DNA of 64,000 nt from Folioceros fuciformis. Its lineage: Eukaryota > Anthocerotophyta > Anthocerotopsida > Anthocerotales. The notes beneath the pieces are model-generated. The model was not told the DNA's origin. It did no database searches and saw nothing but the letters and a program-made list of their open reading frames with translations. A program made the position numbers and the translations under genes. Below, piece by piece: positions 21,936 to 32,273 of the stretch. Location: the NCBI GenBank assembly GCA_049999805.1, contig JBNGIO010006255.1, positions 47,400 through 111,399 on the forward strand. The letters are read 5' to 3'. Every line of letters begins with the position of its first letter. Position 1 is the first letter of the stretch.

Positions 21936-23649
21936 GCCACGGAAATTCTGGCACAAGTGTGTGACTCCTGCAGGCACGTGCAAGTGCCGGCAATCTGGCT
22001 GTGGAGAGACAGAAGCAGACTGCCTTCATGCACACAGATTACAGCTTCAAGCACATGACTACCCGCGATGTTGATGTATCTCTTCTGCTATTTCCCGTCA
22101 TTCAAGTGCGTCACATGGGAACGTGGCATGTGCACCTGTGCTTGGGCTTCTGCTTCTCCTTGCCGAAACCATGAACTAGTACCACGTGCATCATCTTTAC
22201 AGATGAGGAGGAGGAGGGAGGGGGTCTGGGTGCACACAACAGAAAGCTGAGGTCAGAAGTCGACAAACACAACACGGATTTGGCGAAACCGAAGTAGAGG
22301 TGACATGGTTCAGAAGATTGCCTTCGATCTTATCAGTCACGAACTTGTAAACGGTGGGACAGGAAAACCGTTCAAATGATTTCCTCATTTCTTTGAAGGT
22401 GTGTTCTCGAGTCTTATTTTTTGGATCTTTCATGCCAATCAGCTTCGGTTTGCCTGCGGATGATTCTGCTTGCATTGGATCGTCATACAAGGACGGCTGT
22501 AGTGTTAAAGCCTAGTTCACAGTCTTCGTTACAACGCTTCTTGCAGCTACCGAGGATTTCTACGAGGAATGGGGATTTGGTGTTGTCGACCGGCTTGTGG
22601 AGCATCTTGCCCAGTGGAGCTGTGCAGTTGCATTCCCCTGAACTAGCTGTGGGTCCCTTGACTCACCTGAAACATTTTTGAAGGGACAACTGCAGATTGT
22701 TTCATGTCAGGCAGCTGATTGAAGAGGTAACCTATGGCTCAGAGGGTGGGCAAATGGCAGCTGGTGACCCCGTCCAAGTCTTACCGATTGCTTGGCATGT
22801 TCTCGCTCGAGGGCGATGTTGAGGTTCTCACGAGACACACAGAAGTCACAGTCTCCTCCCAGGATATCTCAGCTGTGGGCCGTGTTAGGGCTTCTTGTAG
22901 GCTACTTCTTGCGCTTCTCACTGTTGCACCGTCATGAACGGGATGAGAAGAAATTATGCTAGTCGTCTTTTACGGTATCCAGCCCATCTCAGGCAAGGAG
23001 CAGCAGATTTTAGAGAAGAGCCATCAGGTATCCAGGCAGTGCAGCTTCGTCTTCTTGCCCGCCTAGCAGAGTTAGTGCGTAAATGTTTTAGGAATGTACG
23101 AGGCTAAGCCTTTGTGCGACAGGGAGGGAGCGTCTAAGGCGTCAAAAACCTTGCTGTCCAAAATCTTTCACAGAGTTGTGTCCCCACAGTCACTTACAAG
23201 CATTACGTCCACTGAAAGATCGACACAAATCTATTGCACCCTGCAGTTTAATTTTCAATGCTTGTTGTCAAGACAGTAGTCCCGAGGCGCCTGATGGGTG
23301 GCCCGTGATGAGAATAGAATGTTGTCCACCACACTGTTGACCATTGCCAAGAATGAGAGACTCCGCCGTTCAGGCATTGGAAAATCCTGTTCTCCACTCC
23401 TGACAATACGGAATACATGGGATTACAATTTCACAGTTAAGACTGTGTGCAAGTCGATATCATCAAAGCAAACAAAGGCGTGCAGTTCAAGACTAGCTAT
23501 GTATGTGCCCAGCTGCCTCTGCACATAACGCAGATATATGCATACAGTACATCCAGTGGAACCATTTACAATAACCAATTACCGATATCAATCGCTAATT
23601 ACAAGGAGGAATCCAGCAAGCAATCTGCAGTTCTTGTGGTTCGATTCTG
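21936..23649. other. Gene-poor stretch with unassigned open frames
   Basis: About 1.7 kb. A plus-strand frame at about 22497-22681 (QRFLQLPRISTRNGDLVLST) and neighbouring pieces look like decayed coding sequence, but I cannot assign a parent family. No splice structure can be supported. Confidence 0.4.
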
Positions 23650-24270
23650 TCAAAGTCCTTCGCTATGGAGGTGCCGACCTGGTGTGTTGGTACGTACCGT
23701 ACTGATGAGAATGTAGTGCAGCAGGCTGATTACCATACTGAAGAATGAGGAAACAGCGGCGACAATAAAAATTTCATTGGCCAACCCCTCGCAACGTAGC
23801 ACACCGCTTGCATCGGAGAATGTCCCCTTAGTATGCGCAATAATGTTGTTTACGGAGGCGACAAGCAACAATATCTCGGCGAGAACAAAGGAAGCCCAAA
23901 CAAGGATGAAGGTACAAAGAGCGGATGCAGGCCGGATCCTGGGAAATATATCGCAATTGTAGTGAACCCCCCAGTAAAAACATTTGGTCACAGCGGAAAC
24001 GCCAATATGGCCTAAGAGAAGACAAACCATGGCTCCAGCTCCGAAGCCCGACGCCACTACGCTGCTGTGTTCGCAATATACACGACGTCCATCCGGGTAA
24101 GAAGGATCGTCAACGAAGACCAGTGAACCCTTGGTTCTGTTGGCGTCTCCACCTAACGCAAGTCCAACAGCAATCAAGTCCATCACGACCACAAACAGAA
24201 TAACTCTGCGTGACGTTGGCTCAAGCCTGCGCCAGCCGAACCTGTTTGCCATTCGTCCAAGCCTGTCCAT
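23650..24270 (-). CDS. DUF1218 four-helix membrane protein
   Basis: Single-exon gene of 206 residues. It has four hydrophobic segments: VILFVVVMDLIAVGLALGG, a pair around SGFGAGAMVCLLLGHIGVSA, CTFILVWASFVLAEILLLVA, and FIVAAVSSFFSMVISLLHYI. The pattern of W.SF..AE.LLL before a Cys-containing loop and a final helix is that of the plant-specific DUF1218 family; some members affect lignin or leaf symmetry in seed plants. The Cys residues flanking the loops (YCEHS, KCFYW, RCEG) are kept. An internal Met at 24252 is an alternative start. Confidence 0.75.
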   Translation of the reverse strand: MDRLGRMANRFGWRRLEPTSRRVILFVVVMDLIAVGLALGGDANRTKGSLVFVDDPSYPDGRRVYCEHSSVVASGFGAGAMVCLLLGHIGVSAVTKCFYWGVHYNCDIFPRIRPASALCTFILVWASFVLAEILLLVASVNNIIAHTKGTFSDASGVLRCEGLANEIFIVAAVSSFFSMVISLLHYILISTVRTNTPGRHLHSEGL

Positions 24271-25079
24271 GCTGAATCCCTCCTACGCTTAGATTCAAAT
24301 ACGTCCAAGCGCTCCTCAAATCTGCTCTCGAGCTTTGATCCTTTCAACGCAAATCTACACTACAGAGAGCTACACGCAGAAACTCGAATAGAATCCAAGT
24401 CACAGGCAGATTAACCAGGTGCGAGCTCAGGTCTGGGAAATCTGACGCGGGACAGCAGATCTAAGCAATTGCTCACACTGATGCGAGGGGAAAGACCAGA
24501 CGTAACGAGACGAAATGTGTTTTGCTTGTTGGCTGCGAGATGACGAGCGATGACAATTTATGATACACAGACCAAAGGAAAAGTTGTGTAATTGACGATA
24601 TGTATCTTAAATTTCAAAAACATATGAAGAGGGTCTACCATTATTGGACGATCCGCAGCAAATGCGGCCCTAGCAGAAAAATGCCCTACCTACGTACGTA
24701 TGAGCGCTAGACCAGTAATCCAGCTCTTCTTCACTTAACGTAGTCCGGCTTTAGAGGGCCGACATTCAAGCCAACAGCAAACCCCAAGAAGACAAGCAAA
24801 CAGAGCAAGCACGCAGCAGGAGGCCGGTGCCTCTAGTGCTGTTTCGTCGCTGCTTGTGGTTCAAGCTCTGGATCTACAAGGAGAGCGACACGATTGAAAC
24901 TGAGAGGGCGCTGCGTGCCAAGAAACATGCTGGTTGCAGTTGGTGCTGTAGTACAGTTGCTTGCCAGAAAACAGCTGTGAAAACATGAATCAGACATTAG
25001 CTCCGTAACCAAAGCCACCAGCAAGCGCGCTTGTTCACCGAAATGACTTTGCCTTCAGATTTCACACAAAAGCTCTATA
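24271..25079. other. Intergenic, nothing recognised
   Basis: About 0.8 kb, likely the DUF1218 promoter and flank. I see no gene or clear element. Confidence 0.4.
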
Positions 25080-25742
25080 GCTTGGGGGCCAAACTCCATG
25101 GAACGACGAGCATTTTGCCTCCCGTGGGAGGGAAGCATACCAAGTACATAATCTTGGAAGAGGAATTGCAGGCAGACTACCAGCTGGATGTTAGAATGGC
25201 CAATCCCATGTTGCTCGGAGTGTAGATCGAAGCTGGATAGAGACATGAGATGTTGGAATGCAGTACCTTCTCCTACTGGCCTGCAGCAGAGCCAGGGCCT
25301 TGGTCCGCTCTGCAACGTGCTTCCAACGACTCACGCGGCATTGCTGTAGCAAGCAAGCCTCATATGGCTTTCATCGTTTCCTTTGCTTGCTTCTCGGCAA
25401 ACTCCGATCCTTTCCGGCATCCACATCTTACGCTTCCGGTCTCGGATGTTGCCGTCGTTAGGGCGAGGTGGAAGCTCGTCCGCACCGAGTGCAATCGAAG
25501 CATACGATCCATTCCTCTTCCTTGGCAAGGCTCTGTAGGCGTGACTCCGTTGCTTGAACCGAACCACAGACATGCCGGCCCCGACACGATGTTGCTCTGA
25601 AACCATGGTTGCAGTTGGGAACAAGAGCGGCTCCGAGGTCCGCACAGCAAACCGACGAAAACTCCCGACTGAGAATCTCGGCAGCGTGGTACGATCGGTG
25701 CACGCTATGCACGTCCAAGGGGAAGAAGCGGTGCGTCTGCCA
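25080..25742 (-). pseudogene. Decayed duplicate of the KGNGPYAW-motif gene
   Basis: Long similarity, with substitutions and indels, to 18040-18740 on the same strand. Shared blocks include CTACTGGCCTGCAGCAGAGC, GCTTCTCGGCAAACTCCGATC, the CCGTCGTTAGGGCGAG region and GAATCTCGGCAGCGTGGT-like sequence. In translation only pieces survive in different frames (SEFAEKQAKE; FKQRSHAYRALPRKRNGSYA; ELPPRPNDGN). Frameshifts and loss of the KGNGPYAW motif (now KRNGSYAS) mark it as non-functional or strongly diverged. It abuts the start of riboflavin synthase. Confidence 0.75.
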
Positions 25743-25798
25743 CAGGGCTGAGTCTCTTCAAGTTGAAGCGACAGTCCCCGGAAGCGGAACAAGCTGCG

Positions 25799-26572
25799 AT
25801 GGCGGAGGCGGTCTTGTGTAGGTTTCACGGGGGGCCTGCTGCCACGGTGGCGCTCAGGCCGGGGCGGGCGCAGGGGCTGCGGGCGAGAAGGGGCCATGGG
25901 GCGCGGGTGTCCTGTGCGCGGGGGAGCAGGCGGCCTCCCAGCGCGCTCTTCACGGGGATCGTGGAGGAGATGGGGCGGGTAAAGGAGGTGCGGGAGATGG
26001 ACACCGGGGGTTTCCAGATGACGGTGGAGGCGGCGCTGGTGCTTGAGGACGTGAAGCTCGGGGACAGCATCAGCGTGAACGGCACCTGCTTGACGGTCAC
26101 CGCCTTCACTCCGGAGTCCTTCTGCGTGGGCCTGGCGCCCGAAACGCTCCGGCGGACCTCGCTCGGAGAGGCGTTGCCCGGGGCGGCAGTGAATCTGGAG
26201 CGCTCGTTGCAGCCGAGTTCCCGGATGGGAGGCCACTTCGTGCAGGGCCATGTGGACGGCACCGGCACCATCGTGTCCTTCGATCCCGAGGGGGACTCGC
26301 TGTGGGTCAAGGTGAAGGCCGCTCAGGAGCTGCTGCGCTACATCGTGCCCAAGGGGTACATTGCTGTGGACGGCACCAGCCTCACCGTGGTGAATGTGCT
26401 GGATGACGAGAGCGCCTTCACCTTCATGCTCGTGGCCTACACGCAGCAGAAGATCGTTATTCCCAGCAAGAAGGTTGGTGACAAGGTGAACTTGGAGGTG
26501 GACATTGTCGGGAAGTATGTGGAGCGTATGATGCAAGGATACAATGCTGCTCCGTTCCCTGTCCCAGCTTGA
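25799..26572 (+). CDS. Riboflavin synthase, plastid
   Basis: Converts two 6,7-dimethyl-8-ribityllumazine into riboflavin and a pyrimidine, the last step of riboflavin synthesis, in plastids. It is intronless, 257 residues. Residues 1 to about 47 are an Ala/Arg/Gly-rich transit peptide. The enzyme begins LFTGIVEEMGRVKEV and has two tandem lumazine-binding barrels: the first with LGDSISVNGTCLTVTAF and ETLRRTSLG, the second with GGHFVQGHVDGTG, YIAVDGTSLTVVNV and the trimerising tail VDIVGKYVERMM. The start at 25799 was chosen over an in-frame ATG at 25763 because it begins a normal transit peptide and matches the duplicated ATGGCGGAG at 21391. Confidence 0.95.
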   Translation: MAEAVLCRFHGGPAATVALRPGRAQGLRARRGHGARVSCARGSRRPPSALFTGIVEEMGRVKEVREMDTGGFQMTVEAALVLEDVKLGDSISVNGTCLTVTAFTPESFCVGLAPETLRRTSLGEALPGAAVNLERSLQPSSRMGGHFVQGHVDGTGTIVSFDPEGDSLWVKVKAAQELLRYIVPKGYIAVDGTSLTVVNVLDDESAFTFMLVAYTQQKIVIPSKKVGDKVNLEVDIVGKYVERMMQGYNAAPFPVPA

Positions 26573-27359
26573 GGACTTCCTCGTTCTTCAGTACGTGCAG
26601 CAGCAGATTCAGGTCACGCTCGTCTTCAGAGTTTTCCCATTGTGTATTAAAATGCTAGGACAGCATCAAACAAGCGGCGAGTCCTCTTGTGAGGACATGA
26701 TTCCTTGAGCATCCACGGACCGTCCATGGTAGCATGTGATGTAAGTGACACCAAACAGTGAGTCAGAAAGGTAAAGACACTGAGAAATAAGGACAAGGAG
26801 GTGATGGAACTAGGGCCGATTCTCGAAGGAGGCGAGGTCCAGCATAAAACCAGTGTCACGATAACACATAGTTCGCGAGTCCCGTATGCAAAGTGCTGAA
26901 CAACCTAGTGCGACTACCTACATCTTGAACATACAATGGGCCTCAGACTTCGTCTCGGGAGGACCTCAATCTGTGATTGTCTTGTCGGCAAGTTGATGTA
27001 ACTGTTGTACAGAGGCAAGGTGCTGGAAGCAAGCTTAGCTGCTTGGCACAGACCTCAGCGGAGTTCTACGCTTCGCAGCCCAATACCTGAAGCAACCTGG
27101 CCAGTTACATCAGACAGAGCTCACCAGATTTTTGTGCTCAGTGACAACTCACTATCTAATACTGCCTAGTAAAAGGGCAACAACGACACACAATCAGCCT
27201 GTCCTAAGAATTCTCATTCGAGAAAAATACGTTTCAAAATTTTGATCCGCAATGCACAAAGCCTCACAAGTATCCGCAACAAATAATCCTTCTCAGACTC
27301 TCCTGTCAGGAATGTCAAAACCGAGTTAGCAAATTAGGGTTACGCATCAGTGAGCATCG
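26573..27359. other. Intergenic, nothing recognised
   Basis: 787 bases between convergent riboflavin synthase and TIM23. Only short, unsupported frames are present. Confidence 0.4.
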
Positions 27360-27944
27360 CTAGATGGCCAGGTACCGCTTGGACAATTGCTTGCCAGCAG
27401 CAAGAGCCCCCGCCACTACGCCTCCCAGCGCGCCTGCAATGGCGGCCGTGCGAGGACCGGCAGTAGCCTTATAAAGCGCCCCGGTACCAAGTCCTGCAAC
27501 TGCGCTGTTCAGAATGTCGTCACTGTTCCGGAAATGACACGCAGCGCTCTCCATGCCGGCATAGAAGAAGCCTAGAATGCCTAGCGTGTTGCCGTAGCTC
27601 TTCCCTCTCTGCCCGGAGGCATTCAACACCCGATTCACCCGCAGCTTGGCCGTGTCCCCTGCCTCTGTAGATCGCAAGCCCTCGACCAGCCCCTTTGCGC
27701 CCCCGGCAACAGCGCCCGACAGGTACCCGACTCCCGTGTAATACGTCAAGTTGTCACTCCAACTCCGCCTCTTCACCGCGGCTTCCTCCGTGAACAGCAG
27801 CTCCGGTGTGGTAGGGAGCCGAAAAATCGTGTCAAGTGACCTCGCATCCACGGGCCCATATAGATCTGCGTAGGGGTTATACAGGCGAGTGCCGCTGCCA
27901 CCGCTGTCCCCTACAAACCCGCCGTCGTGCTCGGCATCCTCCAT
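27360..27944 (-). CDS. TIM23: Mitochondrial import translocase subunit TIM23
   Basis: Channel-forming subunit of the presequence translocase of the inner mitochondrial membrane. Intronless, 194 residues. The N-terminal intermembrane-space region carries RLYNPYADLYGPVDARSL and the LPTTPELLF motif typical of plant TIM23. The Tim17/Tim22/Tim23 core follows with four hydrophobic segments: TGVGYLSGAVAGGAKGLVEG, SYGNTLGILGFFYAGMES, ILNSAVAGLGTGALYKATAG and AAIAGALGGVVAGALAAG. Glycine-zipper spacing is clear in each. Confidence 0.92.
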   Translation of the reverse strand: MEDAEHDGGFVGDSGGSGTRLYNPYADLYGPVDARSLDTIFRLPTTPELLFTEEAAVKRRSWSDNLTYYTGVGYLSGAVAGGAKGLVEGLRSTEAGDTAKLRVNRVLNASGQRGKSYGNTLGILGFFYAGMESAACHFRNSDDILNSAVAGLGTGALYKATAGPRTAAIAGALGGVVAGALAAGKQLSKRYLAI

Positions 27945-28432
27945 CTGGCCAGTCCTTCCTTCCTATGTCCACTGCGCACTCAGAGCTGCAACACGAATCC
28001 CTTCGCCACGCGCAGAACACACCAACTTTCCTGGCATCCGTCGGTCTCCCTGTGCGTGTGGTCTCCTGTGGCCTGCAATAACGGCGCAGATTTAACCAGG
28101 GCTACAGAGGAGCAATCGGTCCGGGAGAATTGTGCGTTTATATTCCGGGATCTTCTTTCCTCGAGCCAGGATTGACAAGTACGCAACGCTTACAGCCTAG
28201 GTCCGTTTATTCACCTGAATCAAAGGCGTCACCGAGGATCTAAAGCTCTAGACTGTTTATTCCAGTGACTCTAACTGTCTCTACTATTCTGGCCGGCGAA
28301 TTCATAGTTCTGACGGACGCTAACTCATGCCACCTCGCTCTCTGCCTCTCAGACCTATGCTCGACAATGCAGTTTGTAAGTTCCTCACGGTAAAGCGGAC
28401 ATGAGAAACAGGGGACCACTGGGTGGAAATCT

Positions 28433-29149
28433 ATGGCTCCATCGGAGCAAACGGAGTCCGTGCTGCAACCCCGTGGAGGAATGGTGCAGGCGTTTATCAA
28501 GTCTTCGGGCCTCGGGGGAGCACAGCAATGGTGAAAGCGAGGGATTGGAAGTCGAGCCTTCTAGTTACCTAGCTGACGGTGATTTTGTTCTGGGGCAAGC
28601 AATTGTTGGGGTTTTGGGGGGATGGAAACATAATCTCTTATGCTGGATTGCAGATGAGCCAGTAACTGGGCAGGCTTTGCCGGTGGTTTCTCATCGCTAC
28701 TACTCCAGAACAAGGTTCCAGCAGGTAGGGTGGATGGTTATTCGCTGATGCCTCTGCTGTCCGCTTTTGGGGTTTGACAGGGTGAGGAGGGTAATGACTG
28801 GCAGGCATTCCTTGGTGGGCAGTTTGCAGCTGACCATGAGTAATCGCCACAGACAGACCCCAAGTACGTGGATTTCGTCCACAGCACATTGAGGGAGCGC
28901 GACGGCTGGCGGCTCGACCCCTGCTGGAACCCTGCTTGGGTCATCTCAGAAGATGCCGCCACACTCCAGCAAGGTCAACATGTGGCGGTTGGGAGTGAAG
29001 CTTACTTGGGGCTGGATCCAGTCAGGTACCTCTCTCCCTCGTTCAGGGGCTTCTGGGCTGTGGTCACAAGACAGGCTGGGTCTGATAAAAGAAATGTGGG
29101 GAAACCTGCAGAGTTGAGAACAGTGAAGATTGCATTGAATTATGGATGA
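28433..29149 (+). CDS. Putative spliced gene, unidentified (boundaries tentative)
   Basis: Evidence is weak. Coding-like pieces include the frame from ATG 28433 (MAPSEQTESVLQPRGGMVQA), a likely exon ending at 28724 (ADEPVTGQALPVVSHRYYSR, followed by GTAGGG), a piece after 28780 (GEEGNDWQAFLGGQ), and a clear coding-looking stretch at about 28857-29020 (DPKYVDFVHSTLRERDGWRL, DPCWNPAWVISEDAA). Codon use and the splice-like borders suggest a real gene transcribed away from TIM23, but I could not join the pieces into one frame and do not recognise the family. Confidence 0.3.
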
Positions 29150-31230
29150 AATGGTGGGAGGATGGAGGGGTCGCTGGGGCCTGTCAGGTGTCGGAGGCCA
29201 CGACCCGGCGAGTGTTTGTTGCGAGGGAAATACTGTACCATATGTTGAAAGGATGCATGGCAAGACACGATCTGTTTCTTGGGAGGCGCATTCATGCTCT
29301 CGCTGTAAGTAGCGGGTACGGGACTGACTCCGTTTTTGCAAACCAGCTTATCCGGATGTATACTTCTCATGGGAGTTTGGGAGAAGCAAGCCAGGTGTTC
29401 GACAATCTCCCTGCTCCCAATCAATTTGTGTGGGCTTCTATTATCGGAGCACATGCTGAGCTGGGTGAAGCTAAGGAAGCAGTAAGGCTGTATGAGCGGA
29501 TGAAGCAGACAGGTGTGGAGCCAAATCAGTACATTCTTGTAGCAGTGCTGCAGGCATGTGCGGGAGCAGGGGATTTGTCGGCTGGCAAGTGGGTTCACGC
29601 TGACGTGATGGACAGCGGATTGGAATCGAACTTGTTTGTGGGAAGTACTTTGGTGGACATGTATGCCAAATGTGGGAGCTTGCAGGATGCTCGAAGGGTT
29701 TTTGATGGACTGTCTACGAGAAATGTCGTGACTTGGAGTGCAATCATAACAGCATATGCGCAGCATGGGCTTGGCCAGGAAGCCTTGGATCTGTACAAAC
29801 AAATGCAGCAAGATGGCATAGCGGCAGCTAACCGCGTCACTTTTCTCGGAATTTTGAAAGCTTGTAGTAAAGTTGGGGCCATCCACGAGGCGAAGCAGAT
29901 CCACTCAGAGATTTTAGGAAGGGGTCTTGAGGCAGATGTATTTATAGGAAGCTGCCTGGTGGACATGTATGCGAAATGTGGGAGCCTTGATGATGCACGG
30001 AGAGTCTTTGACAGACTCTCGACCAGAAATCTCGTCACATGGAATGCCATGGTTGCAGGTTATGCTACGCAAGGACTCGGTCAAGAGGCTCTCAAATTGT
30101 ACCTGCAGATGGAGCAGAATGGGCTGTTGCTCCCAAACGAAGTTACTTTTGTGAGCATTCTTAAAGCATGTAGCGGTATTGGGGCCATACAGCAGGGCAA
30201 GAGGATTCACTCGCAGATTCTGGAAAGGGGATTGGAAGCTGATATGTTTGTGGGAAGCACCTTGGTGGACATGTACGGTAAATGTGGGGAACTGGAGGAT
30301 GCTCGCAACGTTTTTGAAAACGTGTCATCCAAAAACGTAGTCACATGGAATGCGCTCATCAATGCTTACGGCCAGCACAACGAGTGTGGAATGGCCATCC
30401 AGTGCTTTGAGGAGATGAAGCGTGCTGGTGTTGTTCCAGATGCGTCGACATTTGTTGGTCTGCTTATGGCCTGTAGTCATGTAGGTTGGGTACCAGAGGG
30501 CCAACGGTACTTCGCTCTCATGACTCAAGAACATAGGATACGGCCTGAGATTGAGCATTACACCTGCATGGTTGATCTCCTAGCTCGGGCAGGGCACCTG
30601 GCTGAAGCAGAACGCATGTTGCAGACGGAGCCTCATACGCATGACACGGTTGGGTGGATATCTCTCCTTCATGCGTGCAAGATGTTTGGCAACGTGGATC
30701 TGGGCAAGCGTTGCTTCGACCGCCTTGTTGAACTAGATCCGCGACATTCCTCAGGATACACGATTATGTCTAACATCTACACAGATGCCGGAAGGTGGGC
30801 TGATGCCGAATCCATCAAGAGTTTGAGAAAAAGCGCAGGTGCAGAGAAAAAGGCTGCAAGAGCCTTCATCGAAGTGAACTACAGGGTGCACGAGTTTGTA
30901 GTAGGACAGGAGCGTGGAGACACGGTTGCCAAGCTTACAAGTCTGAACTGCCAAACGAAGGAGGAGAAAACAGATCATGCAGAGTCCACTGGCACAGAGG
31001 ACGAAGGGGCCCTGTGCGGACATGCTGAGAAACTGGCGTTGGCCTTTGGCCTCCTCAACACACCCGAGGGAACAACCCTTCTGGTGGTCAAGAATCTGCG
31101 AATGTGCAATCACTGCCACTCCGGCACCAAGCTGTTGTCTAGGGTAGAAAAACGAGAGATCATCGTCAGAGATGCACACCGGGTTCATCGCTTCACGAAT
31201 GGAGTGTGCTCTTGCCGGGACCACCGATGA
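29146..31230 (+). CDS. PLS-class pentatricopeptide repeat protein with DYW-type domain
   Basis: Organellar RNA-binding protein, probably a C-to-U RNA editing factor by family. Intronless, 694 residues. A ladder of P, L and S repeats runs from about residue 40 to 480, with recurring VDMYAKCGSL.DARRVFD and NVVTWNA(M/L)I units. E and E+ regions follow (RAFIEVNYRVHEFVVGQE). The DYW deaminase fold keeps the zinc/catalytic HxE (CGHAEKLALAFG) and CxxC (NLRMCNHCHSGTK). The protein ends CSCRDHR where the family ends in CSC.DYW, so the terminal tripeptide is Asp-His-Arg. No clear organelle presequence is seen at 29146; an upstream start or 5' exon is possible. Confidence 0.88.
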   Translation: MKWWEDGGVAGACQVSEATTRRVFVAREILYHMLKGCMARHDLFLGRRIHALAVSSGYGTDSVFANQLIRMYTSHGSLGEASQVFDNLPAPNQFVWASIIGAHAELGEAKEAVRLYERMKQTGVEPNQYILVAVLQACAGAGDLSAGKWVHADVMDSGLESNLFVGSTLVDMYAKCGSLQDARRVFDGLSTRNVVTWSAIITAYAQHGLGQEALDLYKQMQQDGIAAANRVTFLGILKACSKVGAIHEAKQIHSEILGRGLEADVFIGSCLVDMYAKCGSLDDARRVFDRLSTRNLVTWNAMVAGYATQGLGQEALKLYLQMEQNGLLLPNEVTFVSILKACSGIGAIQQGKRIHSQILERGLEADMFVGSTLVDMYGKCGELEDARNVFENVSSKNVVTWNALINAYGQHNECGMAIQCFEEMKRAGVVPDASTFVGLLMACSHVGWVPEGQRYFALMTQEHRIRPEIEHYTCMVDLLARAGHLAEAERMLQTEPHTHDTVGWISLLHACKMFGNVDLGKRCFDRLVELDPRHSSGYTIMSNIYTDAGRWADAESIKSLRKSAGAEKKAARAFIEVNYRVHEFVVGQERGDTVAKLTSLNCQTKEEKTDHAESTGTEDEGALCGHAEKLALAFGLLNTPEGTTLLVVKNLRMCNHCHSGTKLLSRVEKREIIVRDAHRVHRFTNGVCSCRDHR

Positions 31231-31443
31231 GAGAAGAGTTGAGTAGTGACATGAGATGATTTGTTCACAGTAGTTCCCACCCTTTCACAATGGCCTTGTG
31301 ATCAACGTTACGCAAGTGAATTCCCTCTTCATCAGCTAGCCTGGCTAACCAGAAAACCGGCGCTCATAAAGGACCATCTGGACCGTTTTAATACGAATGA
31401 TTACGAAGGCTCCGAACGCCGGAGAGACAGAAGTAAGGTGAAA

Positions 31444-32273
31444 ATGTTGGGAGCGGAATCGATTTGCAACACAGGGTTTCTCGTGTGCAACGCTGTTACC
31501 GTGTGCCTGCCGTCAGGTACTTGCAGACTCCGCGGTCTGCAACTGCAGGAATGGAACGCTTTCGGTGGCTGCAGGCTGAAACCTTGTCGCAGCCCTCAGG
31601 AGCTGATCGGCAAGACGGCTTCCAGTTGCGCTGTGCCAAGAGCGGGGCCTTTTGATGGGGTTAGGGCAAGAGAACAGGAGGAGCAGCGGACACCAGAAGT
31701 TGGTGCCAACTTCCAATCTGGTGCGTGCTTCGTTGGTGTGATACACAGTAGCAGCAGAGGCCAACTTCTTCTCGAGCTGCTGCAATTGTTTGCTCCTTGG
31801 ATTGCAGAAGCAAGGGATCAGGCCGAACAACTCTGGCGACTGCTTTTCTCCAATCCGTCGCAATGGTGGGATGACAGGAACAAGAAGGTAAGTTGATCAC
31901 CAGTTCGGAATTGTGTGAACCTCCAGCTCCTGCAGTGTAAAATTAGGTTTTACTATGAATTCATGGAGGAATATGGTTTTGCCTTCAGAGATACCCAAGT
32001 GACCCCGATTTTGTGAAAAAAGGCACCAAAGAGAGGCTGTGGATCGACGGTAATGTTCCTGATTGGGTGCGGGCAGAGTTAGCGAAGTTGCCGGCTCCAG
32101 CTAGGCCACCGCCGAACGTGAGGCAGGTGTACTCACCGCCCTCTAACACAGATATGCACAGGCCAGGCGGTCGCATGGGACCCTCGCGTTACAGGCCGCC
32201 GGTCTCCGAGGCTGTGCAAGCCGATAGGGAAAGACGAGCAAGGGAAATTCTTGAAGGCATTGGCTGGGAGTGA
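31444..32273 (+). CDS. PDF-motif protein (OSB-like C-terminal motif)
   Basis: Two exons, 31444-31887 and 31989-32273, phase 0, 242 residues. The C-terminal half carries one copy of the PDF motif known from plant organellar single-stranded DNA-binding proteins: LWRLLFSNPSQWWDDRNKK, PSDPDFVKKGTKERLWIDG, VPDWVRAEL. The N-terminal half is Cys- and Gly-containing, lacks an evident OB fold, and may be an organelle transit region. The tail after about residue 180 is Pro-rich and ends in a short charged helix (ADRERRAREILEGIGWE). By analogy it may bind organellar single-stranded DNA or RNA; this is inference. Confidence 0.65.

Noticed and set aside
22197-22490. Minus-strand frame of 97 codons (lysine-rich) as a gene
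   Set aside because: Short, isolated among decayed fragments, without homology I can recall; left as unassigned.
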